From the NCBI GenBank assembly GCA_947474445.1, contig CANJJY010000112.1, positions 1 through 11,099 of the forward strand: a DNA stretch of 11,099 nt, in the 5' to 3' direction. The notes beneath the pieces were generated by a model. It ran no database searches and was not told the DNA's origin. It saw only the letters and a list, made by a program, of their open reading frames with translations. Shown piece by piece: positions 1 through 6,667 of the stretch; within the stretch, counting starts at the first letter, position 1, and each line of letters opens with the position of its first letter. Both the position numbers and the translations under genes were made by a program. This stretch comes from Oligoflexaceae bacterium. Its GTDB lineage: Bacteria > Bdellovibrionota_B > Oligoflexia > Oligoflexales > Oligoflexaceae.

Positions 1-758
1 AGCGCAAAGCCCATGCCACCGGCTGCCCCCGCCCCCGGTTTGAGCGCGGCGTCGACCGCCGTGACCTCTGCGAATTGAGTCAAGCACGCCTCCAGTTCGA
101 CCACCGCGGTGGGCGACGCGCCTTTTTGCGGTCCGTAGACGGCACTAGCACCGTTGGGGCCGAGCAAGGGATTGATCACATCGCAGGCAACGCGCAGGTC
201 GACGCTGGCTAAACGCGGGTGCATCTCACGGCGATCGATTACCTTAAGTTGCGCCAGGGCGCGCGCGCCGCGTTCGAGAGCGTGTCCGTGCTGATCGAGC
301 AAACGGAAACCCAGCGCCTCGAGCATGCCCGCCCCTCCATCGGCAGTCGCACTGCCGCCGATGCCGAGGTAGATATGATCGACTCCAGCATCGAGGGCGG
401 CTCGTATCAACTGCCCAGTTCCGAAACTACTGGCACGCAAAGGGTCGCGTTCGTCCCGCGTTAAGAGGGTCAAACCCGAAGCTAAGGCCATTTCAACAAA
501 ACCTGTGCGTCCATCGGCGCTCAGACCAAAACGCGACGCGATCGCTCGACCCAGAGGATCGAGCACAGAGCAAGCGATCGATTCTCCCCCCAGAGCGGTG
601 AGCCAAACATCGAGGGTGCCCTCGCCGCCGTCGGCCATCGGCAGGAGGTCGACTTCAGCATCGGCCCATACCTCACAGACGGCGCGCGCCATGATCTCGG
701 AGGCCTCGAGAGCTGAAAGACTTCCTTTAAACGAATCGGGAGCGAGTAAAAACCTCAC
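1..758 (-). CDS. Glycerate kinase (GlxK/GarK family), C-terminus beyond left edge
   Basis: ATP-dependent glycerate kinase of the TIGR00045/COG1929 family, a cytoplasmic enzyme that phosphorylates D-glycerate (usually to 2-phosphoglycerate) at the end of glyoxylate, glucarate or serine-type catabolism. The window holds 252 complete codons. Read from a GTG start they show the family motifs in order: LLAPDSFKGSLSA (residues 4-16), MADGGEGT (41-48), SSFGTGQLI (110-118), GIGGSATADGGAGM (132-145), ACDVINPLLGPNGA (191-204), VYGPQKGA (207-214) and PGAGAAGGMGFA (241-252). The family is usually about 370-380 residues, so roughly 120 are missing to the left. The GTG start is supported by AGAGG five bases upstream and by alignment of the LLAPDSFKG motif to the N-terminus. 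It lies 31 bases after the DUF2141 gene on the same strand, probably the last gene of a three-gene unit. I cannot tell from this which of the glxK or garK types it is. Confidence 0.95.
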   Translation of the reverse strand, partial: MRFLLAPDSFKGSLSALEASEIMARAVCEVWADAEVDLLPMADGGEGTLDVWLTALGGESIACSVLDPLGRAIASRFGLSADGRTGFVEMALASGLTLLTRDERDPLRASSFGTGQLIRAALDAGVDHIYLGIGGSATADGGAGMLEALGFRLLDQHGHALERGARALAQLKVIDRREMHPRLASVDLRVACDVINPLLGPNGASAVYGPQKGASPTAVVELEACLTQFAEVTAVDAALKPGAGAAGGMGFA

Positions 759-789
759 TCAAGCCTCTTTCTTGGTGCGGAGCCACGAT

Positions 790-1224
790 CTACTGCAGGC
801 TGAGCTGCAGCGTTTGATCTGCTTCAATTTGAACTTTCGCATCTTTGAATGAGGGTGGCCCCATGGTGCCCTGTGCATTGTTCGAAACGACCCAAGGTTC
901 AGCGGGGCCAGGAGGGAGCCATTTCATATCGAGCTTGCCGTTGCTGTTTTCGTCTTGAAAAACATGCACGGCATACGTTCCCGGCTTGAGAGCAATCGTC
1001 GTCGCGATCTCGTTACCCTGGGGCGTCAGCTTCAGAGTTTCGATCGCCTTGTCGTTTTTGAGCCAACCCTGTTCGTCAGAAAAAATCCGTACGACGATGA
1101 CGCCTTTGTCCGATTTGATCCCAGCGACCTTCACTTGCAGCTGCGGGGAAGCAGCCGAGGCAAAGACGCCTTGCGAAAGGCATCCTGCTAAGCCAACTAA
1201 AATAAGTAGCGCACTTCTCACCAT
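790..1224 (-). CDS. Exported DUF2141 domain protein
   Basis: A 144-residue exported protein of the DUF2141 family (PF09912), whose molecular role is not established. After a short signal sequence the mature region matches the family closely: LQVKVAGIKSDKGVIVVRIF (29-48), PGTYAVHVFQDENSNGKLD (81-99) and the C-terminal SNNAQGTMGPPSFKDA (114-129). The asparagine- and aspartate-rich DENSNGKLD stretch is a hallmark of the family. The signal is MVRSALLILVGLAGC; LAGC at 12-15 could be a lipobox, making it a lipoprotein, but an ordinary signal-peptidase site near ASA (22-24) is equally possible. I chose the ATG at 1224 because GAGGA lies about seven bases upstream and it gives a clean signal peptide; an in-frame ATG at 1260 would add 12 residues with no better site. 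It sits 61 bases after the hydrolase and 31 before the glycerate kinase, all minus strand. A small periplasmic beta-sandwich is likely by inference. Confidence 0.85.
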   Translation of the reverse strand: MVRSALLILVGLAGCLSQGVFASAASPQLQVKVAGIKSDKGVIVVRIFSDEQGWLKNDKAIETLKLTPQGNEIATTIALKPGTYAVHVFQDENSNGKLDMKWLPPGPAEPWVVSNNAQGTMGPPSFKDAKVQIEADQTLQLSLQ

Positions 1225-1285
1225 AAAGGGATCCTCGCAAAAGAAAAAAGACGTGATCAAGATCGACCGCGCCCGCCAATATCAG

Positions 1286-2668
1286 TTAAGGAACTAGAGC
1301 TTGCGCGAGGGCCGCCACGCAGGCGTCAGGTTCGAGTCCAGGCCCGTCTTTTTTCTTGAGTCCGCTGTTGCCTACGCTCGTGTCCGTGACGATACAAAAG
1401 TGATTCAGTCCTTGAATCTGCTGATAGCTGATGCTCGGATAGCGCGACGAGGTCTGCAGGTCAAAGGATTGAGGGTCAAAGCTGATCGAGAAATCGCTCA
1501 GAAATTTGGGGATATTTTTGCCTGACAGACCATCATGTTCACCGAACAGAAAAGTCATGGGTGAACTCGTCGGTACGTTTGAACCGCCGATTTTTACAAA
1601 AGAGCTCGTTCCATAGAGGAAAATATGATCAAAGACACTCGGCTGACCCTTGCGAAAGATTTCACTCGCCAGCGTCGCTCCACCGAGACTGTGGCCCACA
1701 ACATAAACTGGTTTGCCGGTCAGGGGCTTGGCATTGAAACCTTTGATCTCCTGCGGAGCCGTCTTGATAAAAGTCGCGAGCGTAGCCGCCGAACTCTTGC
1801 CGCTCAGGCCTTCCAGTATCGAATTATTGTTGGGATATTGCATGACGATCGCGAGATAGCCCCGTTGCGCCAATTGCTGCGCAAGCCCTGACATCGCGGT
1901 CGGAGGAATCTCCGCGCCGGGACTGATGATAAAGGTCGCTGCGGCGGCCGCGACGGCTTCTTCAAGATGACCTTGCGTGAGGACATAGGCGCCGCTCGCA
2001 CCTTTCCATTCGATTTTTTGCCACGTGGCTGCTTCGCGCTCGCTCACGTTCCCGCCTTTGCTGACGATCTGCTCAGTGAGCAGCTGCCGCGCCCCGGCCG
2101 GTGAAAGGAGCTTGCAGTAGTTCATTCCTCCCACGATGGGAATCCAGGTCGCCGACTTGAGACGCGTCGCTTGCACCGTGACGTCGCCGTCTTTTTTGAC
2201 AAGCTGAACGCTCGATGGTGCCCATTGTGAACCTGTCCCAAAGTCTTGATCGGCTACGACTCTAATGCCGAGGGTGTCAAGGCTATAGGCCGCAGCCGCT
2301 TCTGGCAGCGAGGCGAGCGCTTGCTCGAGTTGATCTTTATTGAAGTCAGCGCAGTCGGGACTGACGCCGGCGGCGCTTAATTTCGTTTCGGCCAACACGG
2401 CTTCTTGCGATTTGAGTTTGCACCAGAGCTGTTCATATCCCTGCGCTGTCGTCACAAAGCTGGTGATCGCCACCGATGAGCCTTTGACCTTGGGCTTGGA
2501 AGCGACAAACAACTTTTGATCGATAAAGGCTGTATCGCTGACTGTGACTTGGCTTGCGCTTGATGCGTCGAGATTCAAGATCGCTTTTTGCGCTTGTTCA
2601 CAGTCGAAGGCATGGACTTGTGTACTGGATACTAAACAAAGCAGAGACCACGCATATCTGTTGAGCAT
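1286..2668 (-). CDS. Secreted alpha/beta hydrolase with long N-terminal region
   Basis: A 460-residue exported hydrolase. Residues 1-20 form a signal peptide (LLCLVSS core, cleavage after VHA). The C-terminal half (about 240-460) is an alpha/beta-hydrolase domain resembling the Abhydrolase_5/dienelactone-hydrolase-like group: FIISPGAEIPPTA (246-258) with the oxyanion-side segment, GYLAIVMQYP (270-279), the nucleophile elbow GHSLGG with Ser327, FLFGEHDG with probable acid Asp379, and GLNHF with probable His423. The full triad is therefore present. Residues 21-235 match nothing I recognise. Six cysteines in the mature protein (23, 83, 106, 185, 425, 450) fit a disulphide-bonded periplasmic or extracellular enzyme. 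The substrate is unknown; esterase or lipase-like activity is only a family-level inference. The ATG start has AGAAGG four bases upstream. It is the first gene of the likely minus-strand unit and is transcribed divergently from the MFS gene. Confidence 0.88.
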   Translation of the reverse strand: MLNRYAWSLLCLVSSTQVHAFDCEQAQKAILNLDASSASQVTVSDTAFIDQKLFVASKPKVKGSSVAITSFVTTAQGYEQLWCKLKSQEAVLAETKLSAAGVSPDCADFNKDQLEQALASLPEAAAAYSLDTLGIRVVADQDFGTGSQWAPSSVQLVKKDGDVTVQATRLKSATWIPIVGGMNYCKLLSPAGARQLLTEQIVSKGGNVSEREAATWQKIEWKGASGAYVLTQGHLEEAVAAAAATFIISPGAEIPPTAMSGLAQQLAQRGYLAIVMQYPNNNSILEGLSGKSSAATLATFIKTAPQEIKGFNAKPLTGKPVYVVGHSLGGATLASEIFRKGQPSVFDHIFLYGTSSFVKIGGSNVPTSSPMTFLFGEHDGLSGKNIPKFLSDFSISFDPQSFDLQTSSRYPSISYQQIQGLNHFCIVTDTSVGNSGLKKKDGPGLEPDACVAALAQALVP

Positions 2669-2958
2669 CGTACCTTCTCGTTTCTTTTTAGCTGGAGCAG
2701 CCGGATAATTATCAACTTGTCTAGACCACCTGCCTTCTCATTGCAAAGAAAAAAAGGTAAAGGGCGCAAAGCGTTTGGCAGTCCAGCCTGCGGTGCTTAT
2801 TAATTCTTATTGATGCGCTCGCTGATTATCGGTACAAACCTCATAGAAAAATCGGCGACACATGCATGCATAAAACAGAAGCGGAACGCTTGGCGGGCTT
2901 TTTTGTTACAAAGAACAAAGTAGTGCGAGAGGCGCGTTCGGAGAAGGGAACAAGAGTG
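2669..2958. promoter_or_regulatory. Divergent intergenic region, hydrolase / MFS transporter
   Basis: About 290 bases lie between the hydrolase start and the start chosen for the transporter. They hold AGAAGG for the hydrolase on the minus strand, a 10-base palindrome GATAATTATC at 2704-2713 that could serve as a minus-strand -10 element, an A-rich run at 2747-2756, and a plus-strand promoter candidate listed separately. An ATG at 2862 opens a three-codon frame (ATG CAT GCA TAA), and an overlapping in-frame ATG at 2866 has no ribosome-binding site. No convincing gene is present. Confidence 0.5.
2775..2803 (+). promoter_or_regulatory. Candidate sigma-70 promoter for MFS gene
   Basis: TTGGCA (2775-2780) is followed after exactly 17 bases by TATTAA (2798-2803): five of six and four of six consensus matches. 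Transcription would begin near 2811 and leave an untranslated leader of roughly 145 bases before the chosen start. This is a pattern match only. Confidence 0.4.
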
Positions 2959-4371
2959 ATGCAGAATACCGTCCGCGTTTGGGGTACGCGCCTGATGGAA
3001 GGAGTGGCGGCCCGTCACATCAAGACTTTCTATGCCGCGGCTTTTTCGACAATCATGCTGGCTGTTCTGATCAATGCGCTGCAGCCTTATCTTTTGAACA
3101 GCGTACTGGGCCTGCCTCTGCGTGATCACGGCAAAGTCAGTGGCCAAGTCGGTTTCGTCTCTGAAGTGCTGATGATTTTCCTGGTCGGCGCCTTCGGTCT
3201 GATCTCCGATAAGAAAGGCCGACGCATCGTCTATGCCTCAGGCTTTTTTGTGATGGCTCTCGGCTTTGCTTTGACGCCCCTCAGCACGTCTATCACTCTC
3301 TTAATGATCACGCGCGGTGCTTTTGCCGTGGGGATTGCTGCGGCCACCGCCATGCTCGCGACCATCGCCGCCGATTACGTTCAAAATCCAGATCGCGGCA
3401 AAGCCAATGCGATCATGGGCATCATGAACGGCTTTGGCGCCGTCGCGGCCGCTCTCGGTCTAGCCAAGCTTCCCCGGCTCTTCACCGCGCTCGGACAGGA
3501 TGGAACGACCGCCGCCTGGAGCACCTATCTCACCGCAGCCGCGCTCGCCTTTGCTTCAGGTCTGCTCATGCTGTTTGGGCTCAAGGAAGGCCGTCATGCG
3601 CAGGCGGCCCATGAACATGAACCCCCACTCTGGCAAATGGCCAAAATCGGCTGGTCCGCCGCGCAGAATAATATCGGCATTGCGCTGTCCTATGCAGCCG
3701 CGTTTGTCGCGCGCGCCGACCTCGCCGTCGCCGGTGTATATTTGCCGCTTTGGTTGACCAAGCACCACAGTGCGAGCATCGATCCGAGTCTCAGCGGAAG
3801 TGCCAGTCTCGCCGCGATCGATCTAGCCGCCGCCAACGGCGTCGCAGCCGGCGGCAAACTCATCGCTATCATCGGCGGCGCGGGTTTGGTCTTTGCGCCT
3901 GTCATCGGCATTCTCTGCGATCGTATCCATCGCGTTCATGCGCTGGCGATCGGCCTCGGTCTCAATGTGCTCGGTTACGGTCTAACTTTTTTTGTGAAAG
4001 ATCCGACCAGTAGTTTTCTCGCGATGACCGCGATGGTGATTGGGTTTGGTCAGGTGGGCGCTGTCATCGCCAGCCAGGTTTTGATTCAAGATTTAGCACC
4101 GGCGGGTAAGCGCGGCGCGGTGATTGGATTTTTTGGAACCTTCGGCGCTCTCGGCATCATGGTCACGCTGCTCGCCGGCGGCTTTTTGTTCGATGCCTGG
4201 ATGGAAGCGGGGCCTTTTGTTTTACTCGCGGTTTTAAATCTCATCGTGATGATCGCCGCTCTGCTTCTCAAAAATCGCATTCCGATTGTACGGCTCACGG
4301 CAACCGTGCGTCCGGCAAGTCACCGCACGCGCGGCGTACGCGCGACGGATGTGTCGTCAAGTCCGATTTAA
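2959..4371 (+). CDS. Major facilitator superfamily transporter
   Basis: An inner-membrane secondary transporter of the MFS, 470 residues from the chosen start, with about twelve hydrophobic segments. The diagnostic loop-2/3 motif A is intact: GLISDKKGRR (80-89), with Asp84 and Gly87. TM4 carries an RG...G motif (R119, G120, G125), and the second half repeats a degenerate motif A, PVIGILCDRIHRV (314-326). A central cytoplasmic stretch (about 208-230, with HAQAAHEHE) separates the halves, and a small alanine/serine-rich insertion lies at 268-300. The last 30 residues form a basic soluble tail. No substrate-specific motif was recognised. The start: an in-frame ATG at 2866 has no Shine-Dalgarno site and would add 31 charged residues, while GAAGGG precedes a GTG (2956) by seven bases and the adjacent ATG (2959) by ten. 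Either of these is preferred. It is followed 87 bases later by the propeller gene on the same strand, with no terminator between. Confidence 0.92.
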   Translation: MQNTVRVWGTRLMEGVAARHIKTFYAAAFSTIMLAVLINALQPYLLNSVLGLPLRDHGKVSGQVGFVSEVLMIFLVGAFGLISDKKGRRIVYASGFFVMALGFALTPLSTSITLLMITRGAFAVGIAAATAMLATIAADYVQNPDRGKANAIMGIMNGFGAVAAALGLAKLPRLFTALGQDGTTAAWSTYLTAAALAFASGLLMLFGLKEGRHAQAAHEHEPPLWQMAKIGWSAAQNNIGIALSYAAAFVARADLAVAGVYLPLWLTKHHSASIDPSLSGSASLAAIDLAAANGVAAGGKLIAIIGGAGLVFAPVIGILCDRIHRVHALAIGLGLNVLGYGLTFFVKDPTSSFLAMTAMVIGFGQVGAVIASQVLIQDLAPAGKRGAVIGFFGTFGALGIMVTLLAGGFLFDAWMEAGPFVLLAVLNLIVMIAALLLKNRIPIVRLTATVRPASHRTRGVRATDVSSSPI

Positions 4372-4458
4372 ATCTCGAACGTGTCCCAAGATTTCTGCTT
4401 GTGAGAGCTGGGAGCGCGCGTTATCGTCCGCATGAAACTTATTAAGAGAGGATAAAAA

Positions 4459-5685
4459 ATGTCGCAAGATTTTCGTGCTATCTTTGCTTCTTTAGCGGCT
4501 GCCACCGCTTTCGCCTCGAGCGTTTATGCTGCTCCCGCTGTCAAGTCGCTCGGTTCCATCAGCATCGCCAAACCAGGCTTTCTACAGATGGTTGACGGCG
4601 CCCAGCCTGGCAGCAAAGATCTTCTGGTCTCTGCTTTTGCCGTGTTTGGCACCAGCACCTTCAGTCGCTTGAGTTTCAACGCGACGGCCACCGATGAGAT
4701 CCAAAGTGTAAAGCCAGTGGCTTTGACGACCAAGATCACCTGGCCGAACGACGTGACTGTCGTGCCTTCAGAGATTTTCGGTGAGCGTTTTGTAGCGGTT
4801 GGTTCTGGCTTTCTGACTCCTGGAGCCAACAACGGTGCCGTGAACATCGTCAATCTAGATAGCGGTGAAAGCTTTCAAATAGCAGCACCGAAAAAAGATT
4901 ATTTTTACCATCGCGTCCTCTTCGCCGATATCAATGGCGATGGACGGCTCGATGCCGTGACCGCCCGCGCAAAAAAACCTCTCTTTGGCGCAAGCGATGG
5001 CGAAATCCTCTGGCTTGAACAACCCCAAAAGCCGACCAAAGGCGCTTGGGCTGAGCATATCATCGCCAAAGGCCCGGACACCCACTTTGCCCTTCACGAC
5101 CTTGACGGCGATGGTAAGGTCGAAATCCTGTCGGCCGAATTTTTCAGTAAGAAACTGAGTCTGCAGTGGCAAGAAGGCGATGTGTGGAAGAGCCGCGTCA
5201 TCGACGATGCGATCGGTTCGGCTTTCGATCTCGAATTAGCCGATCTCAACGGCGATGGCCAACTCGATTTGCTCGTCACCAATCATGAGGCCGATGCCAA
5301 AGCTGCGATCATGGCCTATGAAATTCCTGCCGATTATAAAACAGCTGCATGGACCCGCCACATCCTCCTCGATGGTATCAAAACCGAAAAAGAAGGCAAA
5401 AACCAGGCGGCTCCTGGCACAGCATTTGCCGTGCAACCGAGCTCAGACCCGGCCAGTCAACTCAAAAAACCTTGGATCATCGCCGCTGGCGATGGCTCGA
5501 CGCACGTGCATAGACTGATCGCTACGAGCGATGATGTGAATGATTGGACGTATACTCAGGACCTCTTGCACGATGGTGAATCGACGATCGGCAAACTCAC
5601 CTTTGGCGATGTGAACGACGATGGCCGCTTGGAAATGTTTGTCCCCGCTTATCACGATGATAAGATCTACATCTATCAGCTTTGA
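4459..5685 (+). CDS. Secreted VCBS/FG-GAP repeat beta-propeller protein
   Basis: A 408-residue exported protein. Residues 1-24 form a signal peptide (FASLAAATAFASSVYA, cleavage before APAVKS). The mature part is built of propeller blades marked by calcium-binding-type loops: DINGDGRLD (157-165), DLDGDGKVE (214-222), DLNGDGQLD (262-270) and DVNDDGRLE (384-392), as in VCBS/FG-GAP (integrin alpha-like) repeats. More degenerate blades probably fill 25-150 and 290-375. Recurrent W-x(3-5)-H-I segments (AWAEHII at 196-202, AWTRHILL at 297-304) precede the blades. The protein has no cysteines and no lipobox, so it is likely free in the periplasm or outside the cell. No catalytic site was recognised; binding or adhesion roles are typical of the fold but not shown here. 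AGAGAGG lies seven bases before the ATG. It may be co-transcribed with the MFS gene and ends at the terminator at 5731-5756. Confidence 0.88.
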   Translation: MSQDFRAIFASLAAATAFASSVYAAPAVKSLGSISIAKPGFLQMVDGAQPGSKDLLVSAFAVFGTSTFSRLSFNATATDEIQSVKPVALTTKITWPNDVTVVPSEIFGERFVAVGSGFLTPGANNGAVNIVNLDSGESFQIAAPKKDYFYHRVLFADINGDGRLDAVTARAKKPLFGASDGEILWLEQPQKPTKGAWAEHIIAKGPDTHFALHDLDGDGKVEILSAEFFSKKLSLQWQEGDVWKSRVIDDAIGSAFDLELADLNGDGQLDLLVTNHEADAKAAIMAYEIPADYKTAAWTRHILLDGIKTEKEGKNQAAPGTAFAVQPSSDPASQLKKPWIIAAGDGSTHVHRLIATSDDVNDWTYTQDLLHDGESTIGKLTFGDVNDDGRLEMFVPAYHDDKIYIYQL

Positions 5686-5730
5686 TTGATTTGATTGACC
5701 CTGACTGAACAAGCCGAATTCAAGGCGAAG

Positions 5731-5756
5731 ATCCATCTCCGGATGGATTTTTTTTT
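5731..5756 (+). terminator. Rho-independent terminator after propeller gene
   Basis: ATCCATC (5731-5737) pairs perfectly with GATGGAT (5742-5748) around a TCCG loop, followed by an uninterrupted T run to 5756. It lies 46 bases after the propeller stop codon and isolates the AbiE remnant downstream from that transcript. Confidence 0.88.
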
Positions 5757-5866
5757 GGTCGGGAGTCGAGAGCCTTTTGCGGTCTCAATAGGTATGCGCA
5801 GCGCCGTAAGCCTTACGGAACTTCTTGCGTTTCGGAATCAGATTCAACTTTCAGCGCATTTTGCAA
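5757..5866. other. Non-coding left flank of AbiE remnant
   Basis: No credible gene lies between the terminator and the abiE promoter. The notable element is a 15-base perfect inverted repeat, CCGTAAG-C-CTTACGG, at 5804-5818. On the minus strand a TTG at 5847 opens a 19-codon frame resembling the basic N-terminus of a ribosomal protein; it is too short and unsupported to call a gene. Confidence 0.45.
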
Positions 5867-5895
5867 TTGAAAGACAACCAGTATGTCGTTAAAAT
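5867..5895 (+). promoter_or_regulatory. Sigma-70-type promoter of the abiE remnant
   Basis: TTGAAA (5867-5872) and TAAAAT (5890-5895) are separated by exactly 17 bases. Transcription would start near 5902, giving a leader of only about 14 bases before the ATG at 5916. The -10 hexamer lies in the spacer of the inverted repeat described separately. Confidence 0.7.
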
Positions 5896-5908
5896 AGCTA
5901 CATACTGG
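5878..5908. promoter_or_regulatory. Probable autoregulatory operator, 9-bp inverted repeat
   Basis: CCAGTATGT (5878-5886) and ACATACTGG (5900-5908) are perfect inverted copies separated by 13 bases, with centres 22 bases apart (about two helical turns). They bracket the -10 element, and the right arm covers the expected transcription start and runs into the GGAG ribosome-binding site. AbiE antitoxins are known to repress their own operon by binding inverted repeats in the promoter (shown for the Streptococcus agalactiae system), so this is the likely binding site of the adjacent antitoxin. Binding itself is inferred. Confidence 0.7.
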
Positions 5909-5915
5909 AGACCTT

Positions 5916-6551
5916 ATGGATCGTTTAAAACTCCTTAACATATTGAAAACACCTGAGTTTGATTACAATCAATTGACCGATATATTAAGGGACTATTCCG
6001 CCCCAAGAGACCAGATAAGCAAGCTTATAAAAGATGGATCTGTCATTCGCGTAAAAAAAGGAATCTACGCTCTCGGTGAAGAATTTGGCCGACCATATTC
6101 ACCGTTTGTCTTAGCCAACATGATATACGGTCCATCTTATATTAGCGGTCACAGCGCCCTATCCTACTTCGGAGCGTTACCAGAGCGTGTCGAACTTATC
6201 GAATCAACCACTCCCAAAAGAAAGAAAGATTTCAAGACACCTTTAGGTCGATATCTCTATGACTATCTGCCACTTGAAAAGTATCAGGTTTCAATCGAGC
6301 GGAAAGGTGTTGATGAGAAGAGGCACTTTCTCATCGCTTCGCCTGAAAAGGCACTTGTTCAACTAGTCGTCAAAGAAAACGAAATAAGCAGCTACCAAGA
6401 CGTACTCGAATGGATTGAATCCATGCGGATTGAAGAAAGCTTTTTGAAAAAATTACGGATCAAAGAATTTAAGGCGCTTGAAAAGGTTTTTAACCCTGAA
6501 ATTTGTGCGTGGCTAATCGATTTGACTAGAGATCATCAGAGGCTTAAATGA
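5916..6551 (+). CDS. AbiEi-family type IV antitoxin / transcriptional repressor
   Basis: A 211-residue cytoplasmic protein of the AbiEi antitoxin family. Residues 1-55 form the N-terminal winged helix-turn-helix (DYNQLTDIL, then the recognition-helix region APRDQISKLIKDGSVIRV and the wing KKGIYAL). The remainder is the family's antitoxin domain, with SGHSALSYFGALPERV (78-93), STTPKRKKDFKTPLG (97-111) and the conserved FLIASPEKALVQLV (138-151). AbiEi proteins neutralise the nucleotidyltransferase toxin AbiEii without a stable complex (type IV) and repress the operon. GGAG lies five bases before the ATG. Its stop overlaps the start of the toxin remnant in an ATGA, the usual abiE arrangement. 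The gene is clearly AT-richer than its neighbours (sampled 60-base lines are 33-40% GC by hand count), suggesting horizontal acquisition. With the toxin broken it is an orphan that probably still binds its own promoter. Confidence 0.88.
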   Translation: MDRLKLLNILKTPEFDYNQLTDILRDYSAPRDQISKLIKDGSVIRVKKGIYALGEEFGRPYSPFVLANMIYGPSYISGHSALSYFGALPERVELIESTTPKRKKDFKTPLGRYLYDYLPLEKYQVSIERKGVDEKRHFLIASPEKALVQLVVKENEISSYQDVLEWIESMRIEESFLKKLRIKEFKALEKVFNPEICAWLIDLTRDHQRLK

Positions 6552-6667
6552 ATTCAATTGTTGAATCAATGTTAGGCAAATATAAATGCAAATCCGTTCA
6601 AGATTATGAAAATGCATTAAAGGAAATCATCCAAGAGATCGCTTTGCTTGGAATGTGGCGGATTTGA
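6548..6667 (+). pseudogene. AbiEii toxin remnant, truncated after 38 family residues
   Basis: The ATG overlaps the antitoxin stop (ATGA) and opens a 39-codon frame. Its sequence includes MNSIVESMLGKYK (1-13), then DYENALKEIIQEIALLGMWR (19-38), and it ends in I-stop. This is the recognisable N-terminus of the AbiEii/AbiGii nucleotidyltransferase toxins, in which the ALxEIIQExALLGLWR helix leads into the catalytic GG[T/S]xLR core. That core and the remaining 200 or more residues are missing, and only about 200 bases remain before the next gene's stop, so this is a deletion rather than a simple frameshift. The bases right after WR (GATTTGAAGCAGCG) look like a shortened version of the expected D/F-F-E-K-A-A codons, hinting that small deletions came first. 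The peptide cannot be an active nucleotidyltransferase. Confidence 0.82.

Noticed and set aside
505..852. 115-codon plus-strand open frame
   Set aside because: It lies opposite the glycerate kinase and DUF2141 genes, is serine/arginine-rich, and has no motif.
2866..2958. Longer MFS N-terminus from the ATG at 2866
   Set aside because: There is no Shine-Dalgarno sequence, and the added 31 residues are charged and unlike an MFS N-terminus; GAAGGG is placed for the GTG/ATG at 2956/2959.
5790..5847. Minus-strand 19-codon frame (LIPKRKKFRKAYG...) resembling the start of ribosomal protein L16
   Set aside because: It stops after 19 codons with no continuation in any frame, and the resemblance is limited to a few basic residues, so it is likely coincidence.
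5695..5892. 65-codon plus-strand open frame after the propeller gene
   Set aside because: It runs through an intrinsic terminator and the abiE promoter and has no ribosome-binding site or motif.
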